The notes under the pieces are model-generated. The model had not been told where the DNA came from, made no database searches, and worked only from the letters and a program-made list of their open reading frames with translations. From contig NZ_KB233222.1 in assembly GCF_000314855.2 (NCBI RefSeq), forward strand, positions 344,881-381,226: a DNA stretch of 36,346 nucleotides, read 5' to 3'. The stretch comes from Providencia burhodogranariea DSM 19968 (lineage in GTDB: Bacteria > Pseudomonadota > Gammaproteobacteria > Enterobacterales > Enterobacteriaceae). Positions 1 to 11,623 of this stretch are shown one piece after another; within the stretch, counting starts at the first letter, position 1; every line of letters begins with the position of its first letter. The position numbers and the translations under genes are program-made.

Positions 1-130
1 AAAAAATTCCGTTGTATTTTAAATTGGCAATAACTGAAATTATTTAGCTTATCTTTAATTATACACAAAGATAATAATGAGGAAGTTATTATTAATGTTG
101 AGTTAATTAAAGATTGAGATGTTCCGCATT

Positions 131-172
131 TTAGAAGAAAGATTAAAGAAAGAGAAAGAGAAAGAGAAGGGG
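131..172. repeat. Short purine tract with AGAGAA repeats
   Basis: The stretch is almost purely A and G on the plus strand. It contains three perfect tandem copies of AGAGAA at 151-168, preceded by a related imperfect copy. It lies downstream of leuD, beyond the putative terminator. No gene is visible in 1-207. It may be a simple low-complexity tract without function. Confidence 0.6.
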
Positions 173-176
173 TAAA

Positions 177-198
177 TACGCCCGCGGATGCAGGCGTA
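177..198 (-). terminator. Putative terminator of the leu operon
   Basis: TACGCC at 177-182 and GGCGTA at 193-198 form a 6 bp stem with a 10 nt loop, just past the leuD stop on the minus strand. The following minus-strand bases are only moderately T-rich, so this is a weak intrinsic terminator candidate. Confidence 0.45.
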
Positions 199-207
199 AA
201 AGATAAC

Positions 208-816
208 TTAATTTAGAAAGCTTGGGATTTTTTGCTCATATTCCTTGATTTGTTCGGCATGCTGTAAAGTTAGACCAATACTGTCTAGGCCATTCATCAT
301 ACAGTGACGACGGAAGCTATCGATTTCAAAATGATAGATTTTCCCACCGACATTGACGGTTTGACTTTCTAAGTCTACAGTGAATTGGCAACCTTCATTG
401 CTTTGCACATAGCTAAACATTTCATCAACTTCTGCATCGCTCAACTTAATTGGTAACAGTTGGTTGTTGAATGAGTTACCGTAAAAAATATCCGCAAAAC
501 TAGGTGCGATCACCACTTGTATACCAAAATCAGTCAATGCCCATGGAGCATGCTCTCTTGAGGAACCACAACCAAAGTTTTCACGTGCAAGTAGAATACT
601 GGCACCTTTAAACACAGGCTTATTCAAAACAAAATCAGGGTTAGGTTGTTGGCCCGCATCATCAAGAAAACGCCAGTCATTGAATAAGTGTTGACCAAAG
701 CCTGTACGGGTTACTTTTTGCAAAAATTGTTTTGGGATAATTGCGTCAGTATCAACGTTTGCAGCATCTAAAGGAGCAACAATTCCTGTATGGGTAATTA
801 ACTTTTCCACTTTCAT
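208..816 (-). CDS. leuD: 3-isopropylmalate dehydratase small subunit
   Basis: LeuD is the small subunit of isopropylmalate isomerase. With LeuC it converts 2-isopropylmalate to 3-isopropylmalate in the cytoplasm, the second step of leucine synthesis. The 202-residue product matches the usual length of about 201. The N-terminal part carries the family segment [19 protein letters not shown], and further on is the [13 protein letters not shown] segment of the swivelling aconitase domain. The reading frame is open further upstream, but I chose the ATG at 816 because the protein there aligns with known LeuD N-termini and the codon is preceded by AAAGGAGA. It is the last gene of leuABCD, 7 bp after leuC. 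I see nothing unusual. Confidence 0.97.
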   Translation of the reverse strand: MKVEKLITHTGIVAPLDAANVDTDAIIPKQFLQKVTRTGFGQHLFNDWRFLDDAGQQPNPDFVLNKPVFKGASILLARENFGCGSSREHAPWALTDFGIQVVIAPSFADIFYGNSFNNQLLPIKLSDAEVDEMFSYVQSNEGCQFTVDLESQTVNVGGKIYHFEIDSFRRHCMMNGLDSIGLTLQHAEQIKEYEQKIPSFLN

Positions 817-823
817 TTCTCCT

Positions 824-2242
824 TTAAACTTGTCTATCAATTTCAACAGAATCACGTACATCCGCAAAGTGACCATTGATAGCTGCGGCAGCTGCCATTG
901 CAGGGCTGACTAAGTGAGTACGTCCTGCACGGCCTTGGCGACCTTCAAAATTACGGTTGCTGGTGGAAGCACAGCGTTCACCTGGATTTAAACGGTCATT
1001 ATTCATGGCTAAGCACATGGAACAACCCGGCAGGCGCCATTCAAAACCAGCATCGATAAATATTTGATCTAAGCCTTCCTGCTCAGCTTGTGCTTTTACA
1101 GGACCCGATCCCGGAACAACAATGGCTTGGACTCCTGATGCGACTTTTTTACCTTTGGCAATAACCGCAGCAGCCCGTAAATCTTCAATACGCGAGTTAG
1201 TACAAGAACCAATAAATACCTTATCAATCTTCACATCAGATAACTTAATACCCGATCTTAATCCCATATACGCTAATGCCTTTTCAGCAGAAGCACGTTC
1301 AACAGGGTCACTAAAAGATTCAGGAGCAGGGATTAATTCATTAATAGCAATGACTTGACCTGGATTAGTACCCCAAGTCACTTGCGGCGCAATTTCACTA
1401 GCTTGTAGAGTCACAATTTTGTCAAATTGTGCATCAGCATCTGTTTTCAATGTTTTCCAGTAAGCAACCGCGGCATCCCACTCTTTGTCTTTAGGAGCAA
1501 ATTGGCGTCCTTTCATATAGGAGAATGTAGTTTCATCTGGTGCGATGATACCAGCTTTAGCGCCCAGTTCGATAGCCATATTACAAACAGTCATACGGCC
1601 TTCCATACTGAGGTTTTCAATAGCTTCACCGCAGAATTCAACAATATAACCAGTACCGCCAGCACTACCCGTTTTGCCGATAATCGCTAATACAATATCT
1701 TTCGCGGTAATGCCTATAGGTGCTTTACCTAAAACCTCGATTTTCATGGTTTTGGCGCGAGCTTGCTTCAGTGTTTGGGTTGCCATGACATGTTCAACTT
1801 CGGAAGTTCCGATTCCAAATGCTAACGCACCAAACGCACCGTGGGTTGCGGTATGTGAGTCACCACAAACGATAGTCGTACCCGGTAAAGTAATGCCTTG
1901 CTCTGGCCCCATAACATGCACTATCCCTTGATAAGGGTGGTTGAGATCATATAGGGTCACGCCAAATTCTTGACAGTTTTTTATCAGCTCTTGCATTTGA
2001 ATACGAGCCATATCACCGCAAGCATTGATATCTTTTGTTTGAGTCGAGACGTTGTGATCCATCGTCGCGAATGTTTTGTTTGGTTGGTGTAACGGGCGAT
2101 TTTTAGTTCTTAAACCATCAAATGCTTGTGGTGATGTTACTTCATGAACCAGATGCCGGTCTATGTAGATAAGTGGTGTCTCATTATCGACCTCACGGAC
2201 CACGTGGGCATCATATAATTTTTGATATAAAGTTTTGGCCAT
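824..2242 (-). CDS. leuC: 3-isopropylmalate dehydratase large subunit
   Basis: LeuC is the 4Fe-4S subunit of isopropylmalate isomerase, an aconitase-family enzyme that acts with LeuD. The product is 472 residues (E. coli has 466); the extra residues form a short C-terminal tail after GHFADVRD. The three cluster ligands are visible at C347 (GSCTNSR) and at C407 and C410 (PGCSMC). The [14 protein letters not shown] segment near residues 126-139 is also typical. The start at 2242 gives the family N-terminus [15 protein letters not shown]. Only one base separates it from the leuB stop, so translational coupling is likely. Confidence 0.97.
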   Translation of the reverse strand: MAKTLYQKLYDAHVVREVDNETPLIYIDRHLVHEVTSPQAFDGLRTKNRPLHQPNKTFATMDHNVSTQTKDINACGDMARIQMQELIKNCQEFGVTLYDLNHPYQGIVHVMGPEQGITLPGTTIVCGDSHTATHGAFGALAFGIGTSEVEHVMATQTLKQARAKTMKIEVLGKAPIGITAKDIVLAIIGKTGSAGGTGYIVEFCGEAIENLSMEGRMTVCNMAIELGAKAGIIAPDETTFSYMKGRQFAPKDKEWDAAVAYWKTLKTDADAQFDKIVTLQASEIAPQVTWGTNPGQVIAINELIPAPESFSDPVERASAEKALAYMGLRSGIKLSDVKIDKVFIGSCTNSRIEDLRAAAVIAKGKKVASGVQAIVVPGSGPVKAQAEQEGLDQIFIDAGFEWRLPGCSMCLAMNNDRLNPGERCASTSNRNFEGRQGRAGRTHLVSPAMAAAAAINGHFADVRDSVEIDRQV

Positions 2243-2243
2243 G

Positions 2244-4918
<2,675 letters not shown>

Positions 4919-4978
4919 ATCGCGTTCCTTTTCATACTGAATTTTATCGTTATATTTTTGCGGTACCGACAGGCATAA

Positions 4979-5005
4979 AAAAACCCGCGGTTTGCGCGGG
5001 TTTTT
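4979..5005 (-). terminator. leu operon attenuator
   Basis: The arms CCCGCG (4984-4989) and CGCGGG (4995-5000) form a GC-rich stem with a 5 nt loop. A and T runs flank both sides, giving a T tract on the minus-strand transcript just before leuA. The minus-strand segment 5050-5056 inside leuL (TGCGCGG) is complementary over 7 bases to 4993-4999 (CCGCGCA), the left arm of this stem in the transcript. That pairing is a natural antiterminator when ribosomes stall on the leucine codons upstream. The hairpin is nearly symmetric and could also work on the plus strand. Confidence 0.9.
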
Positions 5006-5027
5006 ATGTTTCTGGACAGTGACTGTT

Positions 5028-5105
5028 TTACCTTCCGTCCATAAGCATACCGCGCATATTAGATGCGAGTAGTAGTAGGCTTAGTAGAAGGATTGACGTT
5101 GTCAT
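5028..5105 (-). CDS. leuL: leu operon leader peptide
   Basis: This is a 25-codon open frame between the leu promoter and the attenuator. It starts [15 protein letters not shown] and ends MDGR. Eight of 25 residues are leucine, seven of them within residues 6-13. Five of those seven codons are CTA, a low-use codon read by a minor tRNA in E. coli. The peptide itself is not expected to have a job: ribosome stalling at the leucine run reports scarcity of charged leucyl-tRNA and prevents the downstream terminator from forming. The E. coli leader has 28 residues and four adjacent leucines, so this run is longer. A weak GAGA serves as ribosome binding site. Confidence 0.9.
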   Translation of the reverse strand: MTTSILLLSLLLLASNMRGMLMDGR

Positions 5106-5146
5106 TTTTTGCTGTCTCGAATTTGGTTTTAAACACACTGTATTTA

Positions 5147-5175
5147 TTGATACGTGATCTTTTCTTGTATGTCAA
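5147..5175 (-). promoter_or_regulatory. leu operon promoter
   Basis: On the minus strand TTGACA (5170-5175) is followed after exactly 17 bp by TATCAA (5147-5152). This is a good sigma-70 arrangement placed about 40 bp upstream of the leuL start codon. Confidence 0.75.
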
Positions 5176-5801
5176 ATTTAGTTTTTTGAGCTGAATTTTA
5201 CGAAATATGAATTATCACCAAGACTTGGTGATTGTGACTGATTTCTATATTTTTAGTGATGTTTTTGCCTATAATTTGAAGTTAGGTTGGTAGTAAAATT
5301 CTTTTATCGAAATGTAGGAATCAAAACATAGCATAAATTGATTGTTTTGGTTTTATTTTGAACAATTCTAAGGCGGGAGAATATAATATAATGAATAAAA
5401 ATAAGAGGTAATTATAGTTTTGATTTAACTAATTACTTATCAAATGAATAATTTAAAATTAATCCGATAATGGGATTGTTTCTTTGATTGTGATGATATT
5501 TATTATGATTTATTTTTAAAATTGTTTTATTATTTTAATGTTAACAATAATGATTTAAATGAGTGAATAGTACTCATTGTTTAGATGAATACATTTGTTT
5601 GATAATCTATATATATTTCAATATTAATTTATTGATAATTTAATGAATGTCGATTTAATAAGTGCAGGGAAAGTAAAATAGCTTATCATTGATAAGTTTT
5701 TTGAAGAATAATATTTAATGAATTTATATATTTTCTAATTGAATGGGGAAGGTTTTATTTCATTAATTAAAAAATAATAAATATCTTTATTGGAGTAAGT
5801 A
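5176..5801. other. AT-rich gap between the leu promoter and leuO
   Basis: This 626 bp stretch is strongly AT-rich, with no convincing gene on either strand. It holds many TTGATAA-like and A/T-run motifs. In E. coli the same gap is a known H-NS silencing target, relieved by LeuO and by BglJ-RcsB. The base composition here fits H-NS binding, but that is an inference. I could not single out one leuO promoter. A hairpin with a T tract at 5680-5702 is listed separately. Confidence 0.6.
5680..5702 (+). terminator. Terminator-like hairpin in the leuO leader
   Basis: CTTATC (5682-5687) and GATAAG (5691-5696) pair with a 3 nt loop; an A-T and a G-T pair extend the stem to 8 bp. Six T residues follow directly. 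It lies about 100 bp upstream of the leuO start codon. The stem is AT-rich, so it is weak. It could attenuate leuO transcription or end transcripts entering from upstream. Confidence 0.4.
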
Positions 5802-6755
5802 ATGACTGATTTTGATACAGTTTCACCAGTAAAAAAAGAGAATAGTGATATCCATTTGCGAAACGTTGATTTGAACTTACTCACCGTTTTTGATGTTGTC
5901 ATGCAAATGCAAAATGTAACAAGAGCTGCCCAAGTATTAGGGATGTCTCAACCCGCGGTAAGTAACGCAGTTTCACGATTAAAATCAATGTTTAATGATG
6001 AACTTTTTGTTCGTTATGGCAGAGGGATTCAGCCTACCTCGCGGGCTAAACAATTATTTGGCCCAGTTAGGCAAGCTTTACAATTGGTTCATAATGAATT
6101 GCCGGGAGCTGGGTTTGACCCTAAATTGAGTGAGCGAATTTTCAATCTTTCTATTTGTTCACCACTTGATATTCGTTTAGCCGCAATTATTGTGGAAAAA
6201 TTCAAAGAAATATCCCCTAATATTAATGTGCTTATTCATTGTTTCTTGGATGATAACATTGAACATAAACTGAAATACCAAGAAACAGATTTTTCATTAA
6301 GTTATAATCAATTCGAAAAAAATGAATATCAACATCAGATTTTATTTAATGATGAGTTAGTGCTAGTTGTAGCAAATAATCATCCACATATTGGTAGTAG
6401 TGTAACGCAAGAAATATTGATTAATGAAAAACATGCTGTAATGTCAATGGATAATATAGGTTCATTTAGTAAGCTCTATTATTATAATACTGATCTATCA
6501 CACACAATTAGCTATCAAGGAACCGATTTAAATAGTGTACTAAATATTGTGTCTCAAACTGATTTAGTTGCGATAGTGCCTAAATGGCTCGTTGAACATT
6601 CAGCAAACCAATATCAACTACGAACAGTCTCTCTTCCTTGGCATGAAAACACGCGACCATGTTACCTGACTTGGCATGAATCGACGGTACGTGATAAAGG
6701 CCATCAATGGATGAAATCACAATTTTGCCAACTGATAGCAGAACTACCTGTCTAA
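5802..6755 (+). CDS. leuO: LysR-type regulator LeuO
   Basis: LeuO is a LysR-family DNA-binding protein known in enterics as an H-NS antagonist with pleiotropic control of silent and stress genes. The 317 residues (E. coli 314) begin with a variable tail of about 20 residues. A winged helix-turn-helix follows at about 22-82, with VDLNLLTVFDVVMQ, VTRAAQVLGMSQPAVSNAVSRL and NDELFVRYGRGIQPT nearly identical to E. coli. The C-terminal substrate-binding-like domain at about 110-315 is much more divergent, though WHES and RDKGHQWM near the end are retained. It is divergent from the leu operon, as in E. coli. The ATG at 5802 follows TGGAGTAAGTA, a good ribosome binding site. Confidence 0.95.
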   Translation: MTDFDTVSPVKKENSDIHLRNVDLNLLTVFDVVMQMQNVTRAAQVLGMSQPAVSNAVSRLKSMFNDELFVRYGRGIQPTSRAKQLFGPVRQALQLVHNELPGAGFDPKLSERIFNLSICSPLDIRLAAIIVEKFKEISPNINVLIHCFLDDNIEHKLKYQETDFSLSYNQFEKNEYQHQILFNDELVLVVANNHPHIGSSVTQEILINEKHAVMSMDNIGSFSKLYYYNTDLSHTISYQGTDLNSVLNIVSQTDLVAIVPKWLVEHSANQYQLRTVSLPWHENTRPCYLTWHESTVRDKGHQWMKSQFCQLIAELPV

Positions 6756-6811
6756 ATCCTTTCTAATAATTTTAATTCGCCTAAGAGGCGGTTAGTTATC
6801 ATCTTGGCACT

Positions 6812-6844
6812 TAACTCATCATGGTGAAATTCTGTGATGAGTTA
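6812..6844 (+). repeat. Inverted repeat downstream of leuO
   Basis: TAACTCATCA (6812-6821) and TGATGAGTTA (6835-6844) are perfect 10 bp inverted arms around a 13 nt loop. No T tract follows on the plus strand, so it is an imperfect terminator. It may still protect the leuO mRNA 3' end or serve as an operator for the next gene. Confidence 0.55.
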
Positions 6845-6998
6845 TGCTACTTACTGGACATTTTTACAATATTTACACAATACTTCTTTTCACAGATCTT
6901 TTTAATCGATACACTCCATCATTCAGCTAACACATGTAAGCTGAAATAATTAACAGGTGAAGTGCTTCGTGAGTTTTCCGAGTAACTTCAGTTAACAA

Positions 6999-8831
6999 AT
7001 GTACTATAGGAAATACAATTTGATTACTGAAAATCTTTATCCTTACCATTTGGTCAATCGCTTGCAGAGTTGGTTTAACTCCATTGATTCCGCAAGCCGG
7101 ATAGCTTTCAGTCAATGGCATAACGGGCAAGTTAGTCAGCTAACATGGAAAGAAGTCAGAGAGCACTCATCTGCAATTGCTTGCCATCTTTTGGAGCTTA
7201 ATGTTGCAACACAGGAAAACATTGGGTTATTTGCTCATAATAGTATGAACTGGTCGCTGGTAGACCTTGCTGTTATGCAACTTAAAGCAGTTACAGTGCC
7301 TTTATATGCAACAAGTAGTATTCAGCAAGCTGCTTATATTATAAATGATGCAGACATTCGAATTCTGTTTGTTGGAGCACAAGAGCAATATCAAATTGCA
7401 TGTCAATTAAAGCCTCTCTGCCCACAATTAACAACCATAGTGGTACTTAATGGTGATGTTGAGTTAGTTGATTGTCCAATACCTTCACTTCATCTTTCAA
7501 GCTTCATTGAGCAAGCACAATCTAAATATCAAGATGAGCTAAATAAACGTATTGCAGCTCATAATCTCAGTGATCTATTCACCATAATTTACACATCAGG
7601 AACTACCGGTGAGCCAAAAGGTGTCATGTTAGATTACTATAACATGGCCACTCAGCTCTATGTTCACGAACATCGACTAAAATTAAATTCTGATGACATC
7701 TCTTTAAGTTTTCTACCGTTATCCCATATTTTTGAACGTGCTTGGAGCTTCTATGTGATGCACACTGGCGCCCAAAATGTTTATTTAACGGATACTAATG
7801 CAGTGAGAGATGCATTAGTCGATGTCAAACCCACAGTGATGTGTGCAGTGCCACGCTTTTATGAAAAAGTGTATAGCGCAATACAAAGTAAAGTAGCTAA
7901 AGCACCATTACTTCGCCGATTAATCTTTAAATGGGCTATTGGGGTTGGTAATAGAAATGTCAAAGCACAAACAGAAGGCATACAACCGACAGTGTTGGGT
8001 CGTGCACTCTATAATTTTGCAGACAAGTTAGTTTTCAGTAAACTTCGCCAAGGATTTGGGGGACGTATTCGTTTTATGCCAGCCGCGGGAGCGCGTTTAG
8101 ACGACGCTATTATCGCCTTCTTTTTGGCTGCGGGGGTGAATATAAAATATGGTTATGGTATGACCGAGACTTGTGCCACCGTTTCGTGTTGGGAAGACGG
8201 GTGTTATCCGCTAGGTTCTATTGGTACACCACTTTCATCCGTTGAAGTTCGTATTGGCGCTAATAATGAGATTCAGGTCAAAGGGCCTATTGTCATGAAA
8301 GGCTATTATAATCGACAACAAGAAACCGAAGATACTTTTACCGCCGATGGTTGGTTAAAAACGGGTGATGCGGGAAAAATAGATGCACATGGTAATTTGT
8401 ACATAACTGATCGTTTAAAAGATTTGATGAAAACATCAAATGGTAAATATATCGCCCCACAAATGATTGAAGGTGTATTAGGCCAAGATCAATTTATTGA
8501 GCATATCGCCGTTATAGCTGATGCTCGTAATTTTGTTTCAGCTTTGATAGTTCCTTGTTATGACTCATTAGAGGAATATGCTCGCTCTATTAATTTGAAA
8601 TATAGAGATCGTTTGGAATTATTGAAAGATTCAAATGTTATGGCTTTGTTTGAAAATCGTTTAAAAGAACTACAAAAAAACTTTGAACAATTTCATCAAG
8701 TGAAGCGTTTTACCTTGCTTTCAGCTAATTTTTCCATGGAAAAAGGTGAGCTTACTCCAACCTTGAAATTACGCCGAAAAATCATATCAGAACGTTATCA
8801 ATCTGAAATCGAATCAATGTATCGCGAATAA
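6999..8831 (+). CDS. Long-chain fatty acid--CoA ligase, FAA1 type
   Basis: This is an AMP-forming acyl-CoA synthetase that would activate fatty acids with ATP and CoA; substrate chain length cannot be read from the sequence. The 610 residues carry the ATP-binding P-loop YTSGTTGEPKG at 198-208, the GYGMTE motif at 385-390, KTGD at 454-457, DRLKD at 471-475 and the C-terminal hinge domain with NGKYIAPQMIE. The pattern is that of COG1022/FAA1 proteins such as Haemophilus HI0002 rather than classical FadD. I see no membrane segment. The ATG at 6999 lacks a ribosome binding site, while the in-frame TTG at 7020 has AGGAAA eight bases upstream (7008-7013) and may be the true start. In E. coli leuO and ilvI are neighbours, so this gene is an insertion relative to that order. 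Confidence 0.88.
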   Translation: MYYRKYNLITENLYPYHLVNRLQSWFNSIDSASRIAFSQWHNGQVSQLTWKEVREHSSAIACHLLELNVATQENIGLFAHNSMNWSLVDLAVMQLKAVTVPLYATSSIQQAAYIINDADIRILFVGAQEQYQIACQLKPLCPQLTTIVVLNGDVELVDCPIPSLHLSSFIEQAQSKYQDELNKRIAAHNLSDLFTIIYTSGTTGEPKGVMLDYYNMATQLYVHEHRLKLNSDDISLSFLPLSHIFERAWSFYVMHTGAQNVYLTDTNAVRDALVDVKPTVMCAVPRFYEKVYSAIQSKVAKAPLLRRLIFKWAIGVGNRNVKAQTEGIQPTVLGRALYNFADKLVFSKLRQGFGGRIRFMPAAGARLDDAIIAFFLAAGVNIKYGYGMTETCATVSCWEDGCYPLGSIGTPLSSVEVRIGANNEIQVKGPIVMKGYYNRQQETEDTFTADGWLKTGDAGKIDAHGNLYITDRLKDLMKTSNGKYIAPQMIEGVLGQDQFIEHIAVIADARNFVSALIVPCYDSLEEYARSINLKYRDRLELLKDSNVMALFENRLKELQKNFEQFHQVKRFTLLSANFSMEKGELTPTLKLRRKIISERYQSEIESMYRE

Positions 8832-8877
8832 TTAACAACAGCTAATCTTTTCAAGCAACAAAAGCTACATAAATCTA

Positions 8878-8910
8878 AAGATGGATATCCCTGATATCCG
8901 TCTTTTATTT
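8878..8910 (+). terminator. Terminator of the acyl-CoA ligase gene
   Basis: AAGATGGATATC (8878-8889) pairs with GATATCCGTCTT (8893-8904) in a 12 bp stem with one G-T pair and a 3 nt loop, followed by TTATTT. It separates this gene from ilvIH. Confidence 0.85.
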
Positions 8911-9156
8911 GCACTCTTTTTCATCTGTTGGTGGTGATATAATCCATTTTTTTATTTATTGTTAGTTAATTAATCTAATAATCTGAATGGATGAAGATAA
9001 AGCTAAAAGTTGTCATTTTTGCTTAAGAAATGATGTTTGCGTCGTTTAAGTCTCAACGATATGTTAATAGCAGTCATAACTACGACAGAAATGACAAAAA
9101 TAAAAGAGGAAAGTCATACCTCTGTTAACTTGCAAAAATAGTCTGAGGGCAAACTC
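8911..9156. promoter_or_regulatory. ilvIH leader and control region
   Basis: The 246 bp before ilvI are AT-rich and contain no gene. In E. coli this region binds Lrp at several sites and drives ilvIH; individual Lrp sites were not identified with confidence here. A small AGAGG/CCTCT inverted repeat lies at 9105-9123, about 34 bp before the start codon. I could not settle a promoter. Confidence 0.45.
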
Positions 9157-10884
9157 ATGGAGATGTTGTCGGGAGCAGAAATGGTCGTCAAATCATTGAT
9201 TGACCAAGGTGTAAAGCACGTATTTGGTTATCCAGGCGGTGCTGTTTTGGATATTTATGATGCACTTCATACTGTAGGTGGAGTAGATCATATACTTGTT
9301 CGTCATGAACAAGCTGCTGTACATATGGCAGATGGATATGCACGTTCTACGGGAGATGTAGGTGTGGTTCTTGTCACATCAGGTCCTGGGGCAACAAATG
9401 CCATTACAGGTATTGCTACGGCATATATGGACTCAGTTCCTTTAGTCGTATTATCAGGGCAGGTTGCTAGTTCTCTTATTGGTAATGATGCATTTCAAGA
9501 GTGTGACATGGTCGGTATATCCCGCCCAATAGTAAAGCACAGCTTTTTAGTCAATAAAGCGGAAGATATTCCAGAAACAATCAAAAAAGCATTCTATATC
9601 GCTTCAACTGGGCGTCCAGGGCCAGTCGTGATTGATTTACCGAAAGATACAGTTAGTCCTGCGCATAAATATCCTTACCGTTACCCTGAAACGATTTCTT
9701 TGCGCTCTTATAATCCAACTCTGCAAGGGCACAAAGGGCAAATTAAAAAAGCATTATCAAAACTGATTGCGGCAAATAAACCTGTTTTTTATATTGGTGG
9801 TGGTGCTATCAATGCGAGTTGTTCGACTGAAATTTTAGAGTTAGCAGAAAAATTACAGCTTCCAGTTGTGTCAACATTGATGGGACTTGGTGCGTTTCCT
9901 GAAACTCACCATTTATCAGTAGGGATGTTGGGTATGCATGGAACATTTGAAGCGAATAAAGTCATGCATAATTCTGATGTAATCTTTGCGGTGGGTGTGC
10001 GTTTTGATGATAGAACAACCAATAATCTTGAAAAATATTGCCCTAACGCAACAGTAATTCAGATTGATGTAGATCCCACATCTATTTCTAAAACTGTAAA
10101 TGCAGATATTCCTATTGTTGGTGATGCAAAATTGGCACTTCAGCAAATGCTCAATCAGTTAGAGCAAGCCTCGGTTAAGCAAAATACACAAGCAATTAAG
10201 GAATGGTGGAATGATATTGAAATTTGGCGCGAGAAAAAATGCTTAAGCTATGAAACAAATACCCAAAAAGTAAAGCCACAGCAAGCAATCGAAGCCATCT
10301 ATCGCCTCACTAATGGTGAAGCTTACGTCACTTCGGATGTAGGGCAGCACCAGATGTTTGCAGCACTATATTATCCGTTTGATAAACCTCGCCATTGGAT
10401 CAATTCAGGCGGACTCGGGACTATGGGGTTTGGCCTACCAGCCGCATTAGGCGTCAAATTGGCACATCCGCAATCAACGGTTATTTGTGTCACCGGTGAC
10501 GGTAGTATTCAAATGAATATTCAAGAATTATCAACAGCATTACAATATGGATTACCAGTATTGGTGCTGAACTTGAATAATGGCTTCCTTGGTATGGTCA
10601 AACAGTGGCAAGACATGATTTACCAAGGGCGTCATTCCCAATCCTATATGCAATCACTTCCAGACTTTGTCAAATTGGCTGAGGCTTATGGTCATGTAGG
10701 TCTATCTATCAACTCTCCTGATGAGCTTGAAGATAAATTAAAACAAGCACTGATTGAAGTTAATGAAAACCAACGCTTAGTATTTGTTGATATCAATATT
10801 GATGAAACTGAACATGTTTACCCAATGCAAATCCGTGGTGGTGCAATGGATGAAATGTGGCTGAGTAAAACAGAGAGGACCTGA
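9157..10884 (+). CDS. ilvI: Acetolactate synthase III large subunit
   Basis: IlvI is the catalytic subunit of acetohydroxyacid synthase isozyme III, which condenses pyruvate with pyruvate or 2-oxobutyrate to start valine, leucine and isoleucine synthesis. It uses thiamine diphosphate, FAD and Mg2+. The 575 residues (E. coli 574) show the catalytic glutamate E51 in VRHEQAA, the central FAD domain, and the cofactor motif [12 protein letters not shown] ending in an NN pair. The segment after NN reads [12 protein letters not shown], where E. coli has [12 protein letters not shown]. The ATG at 9157 follows CTGAGGGCAAACTC. It ends 2 bp before ilvH, so the two subunits are co-translated. Confidence 0.97.
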   Translation: MEMLSGAEMVVKSLIDQGVKHVFGYPGGAVLDIYDALHTVGGVDHILVRHEQAAVHMADGYARSTGDVGVVLVTSGPGATNAITGIATAYMDSVPLVVLSGQVASSLIGNDAFQECDMVGISRPIVKHSFLVNKAEDIPETIKKAFYIASTGRPGPVVIDLPKDTVSPAHKYPYRYPETISLRSYNPTLQGHKGQIKKALSKLIAANKPVFYIGGGAINASCSTEILELAEKLQLPVVSTLMGLGAFPETHHLSVGMLGMHGTFEANKVMHNSDVIFAVGVRFDDRTTNNLEKYCPNATVIQIDVDPTSISKTVNADIPIVGDAKLALQQMLNQLEQASVKQNTQAIKEWWNDIEIWREKKCLSYETNTQKVKPQQAIEAIYRLTNGEAYVTSDVGQHQMFAALYYPFDKPRHWINSGGLGTMGFGLPAALGVKLAHPQSTVICVTGDGSIQMNIQELSTALQYGLPVLVLNLNNGFLGMVKQWQDMIYQGRHSQSYMQSLPDFVKLAEAYGHVGLSINSPDELEDKLKQALIEVNENQRLVFVDINIDETEHVYPMQIRGGAMDEMWLSKTERT

Positions 10885-10886
10885 AC

Positions 10887-11378
10887 ATGCGTCGTATTTT
10901 ATCAGTCTTATTAGAAAATGAATCTGGTGCATTATCACGTGTGATAGGGTTGTTTTCTCAACGCGGTTATAATATTGAAAGTTTGACTGTTGCACCTACC
11001 GATGATCCAACATTGTCACGTATGACGATACAAACTAAAGGTGATGCAAAAGTTCTGGAGCAAATTGAAAAGCAATTACACAAACTAGTTGATGTTCTAC
11101 GTGTGAATGAACTGACTGCATCAGCACATATTGAACGTGAAATTATGCTAGTTAAGCTTCAAGCTTCTGGTTATGGGCGTGACGAAATAAAGCGGTGTTC
11201 AGATATTTTTAGAGGACAAATCGTCGATGTCACCCCAACGCTTTATACCGTTCAGCTCGCAGGAACAAGCGATAAACTGGATGCATTCATTGAATCTGTT
11301 CGAGGTGTTGCTGAAATTGTTGAAGTTGTTCGATCTGGCATTGTTGGTGTTTCACGTGGCGATAAAATTATGCGATGA
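10887..11378 (+). CDS. ilvH: Acetolactate synthase III regulatory subunit
   Basis: IlvH binds IlvI, raises its activity and confers valine feedback inhibition. Its length of 163 residues equals that of E. coli. The N-terminal ACT domain (about 1-78) begins [33 protein letters not shown]; its glycine and asparagine residues line the valine site in the E. coli protein. A C-terminal ACT-like domain follows from about residue 80. AGAGGACC just before the ATG is the ribosome binding site, located inside the last codons of ilvI. A terminator follows 38 bp after the stop. Confidence 0.97.
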   Translation: MRRILSVLLENESGALSRVIGLFSQRGYNIESLTVAPTDDPTLSRMTIQTKGDAKVLEQIEKQLHKLVDVLRVNELTASAHIEREIMLVKLQASGYGRDEIKRCSDIFRGQIVDVTPTLYTVQLAGTSDKLDAFIESVRGVAEIVEVVRSGIVGVSRGDKIMR

Positions 11379-11415
11379 TACATTTGCTAGCTGAAGGTAG
11401 AATATAATCAAGTAG

Positions 11416-11438
11416 AGCCCCGATTAATTCGGGGTTTT
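11416..11438 (+). terminator. ilvIH terminator
   Basis: CCCCGA (11418-11423) and TCGGGG (11429-11434) form a strong stem with a 5 nt loop, extended by flanking A-T and G-T pairs. TTTT follows. Confidence 0.9.
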
Positions 11439-11623
11439 GACCGTTGGCAAGCAACGTGAATTTATTAATGGTTATTCTAACCCGTAAAAATAAATAGTAA
11501 AATCAATGTGTTGATTTTCAGCTGGTAATACAAAGTGGGAAAATCCACGCTTTTCTGAACTGTGTCAGTAATGTCAGTCCCAAAATGATTGGGGCTTTCT
11601 CCTTAAATTGTAAAGAGGTTAAC

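Noticed and set aside
143-172. Phase-variable repeat tract at the left edge
   Set aside because: Only three perfect copies of the hexamer are present, and no gene or promoter is seen next to it that would be switched.
11578-11600. CCCAA/TTGGG hairpin before cra as an attenuator
   Set aside because: The stem is only 5 bp and the following bases are mixed C and T, so it is too weak to call.
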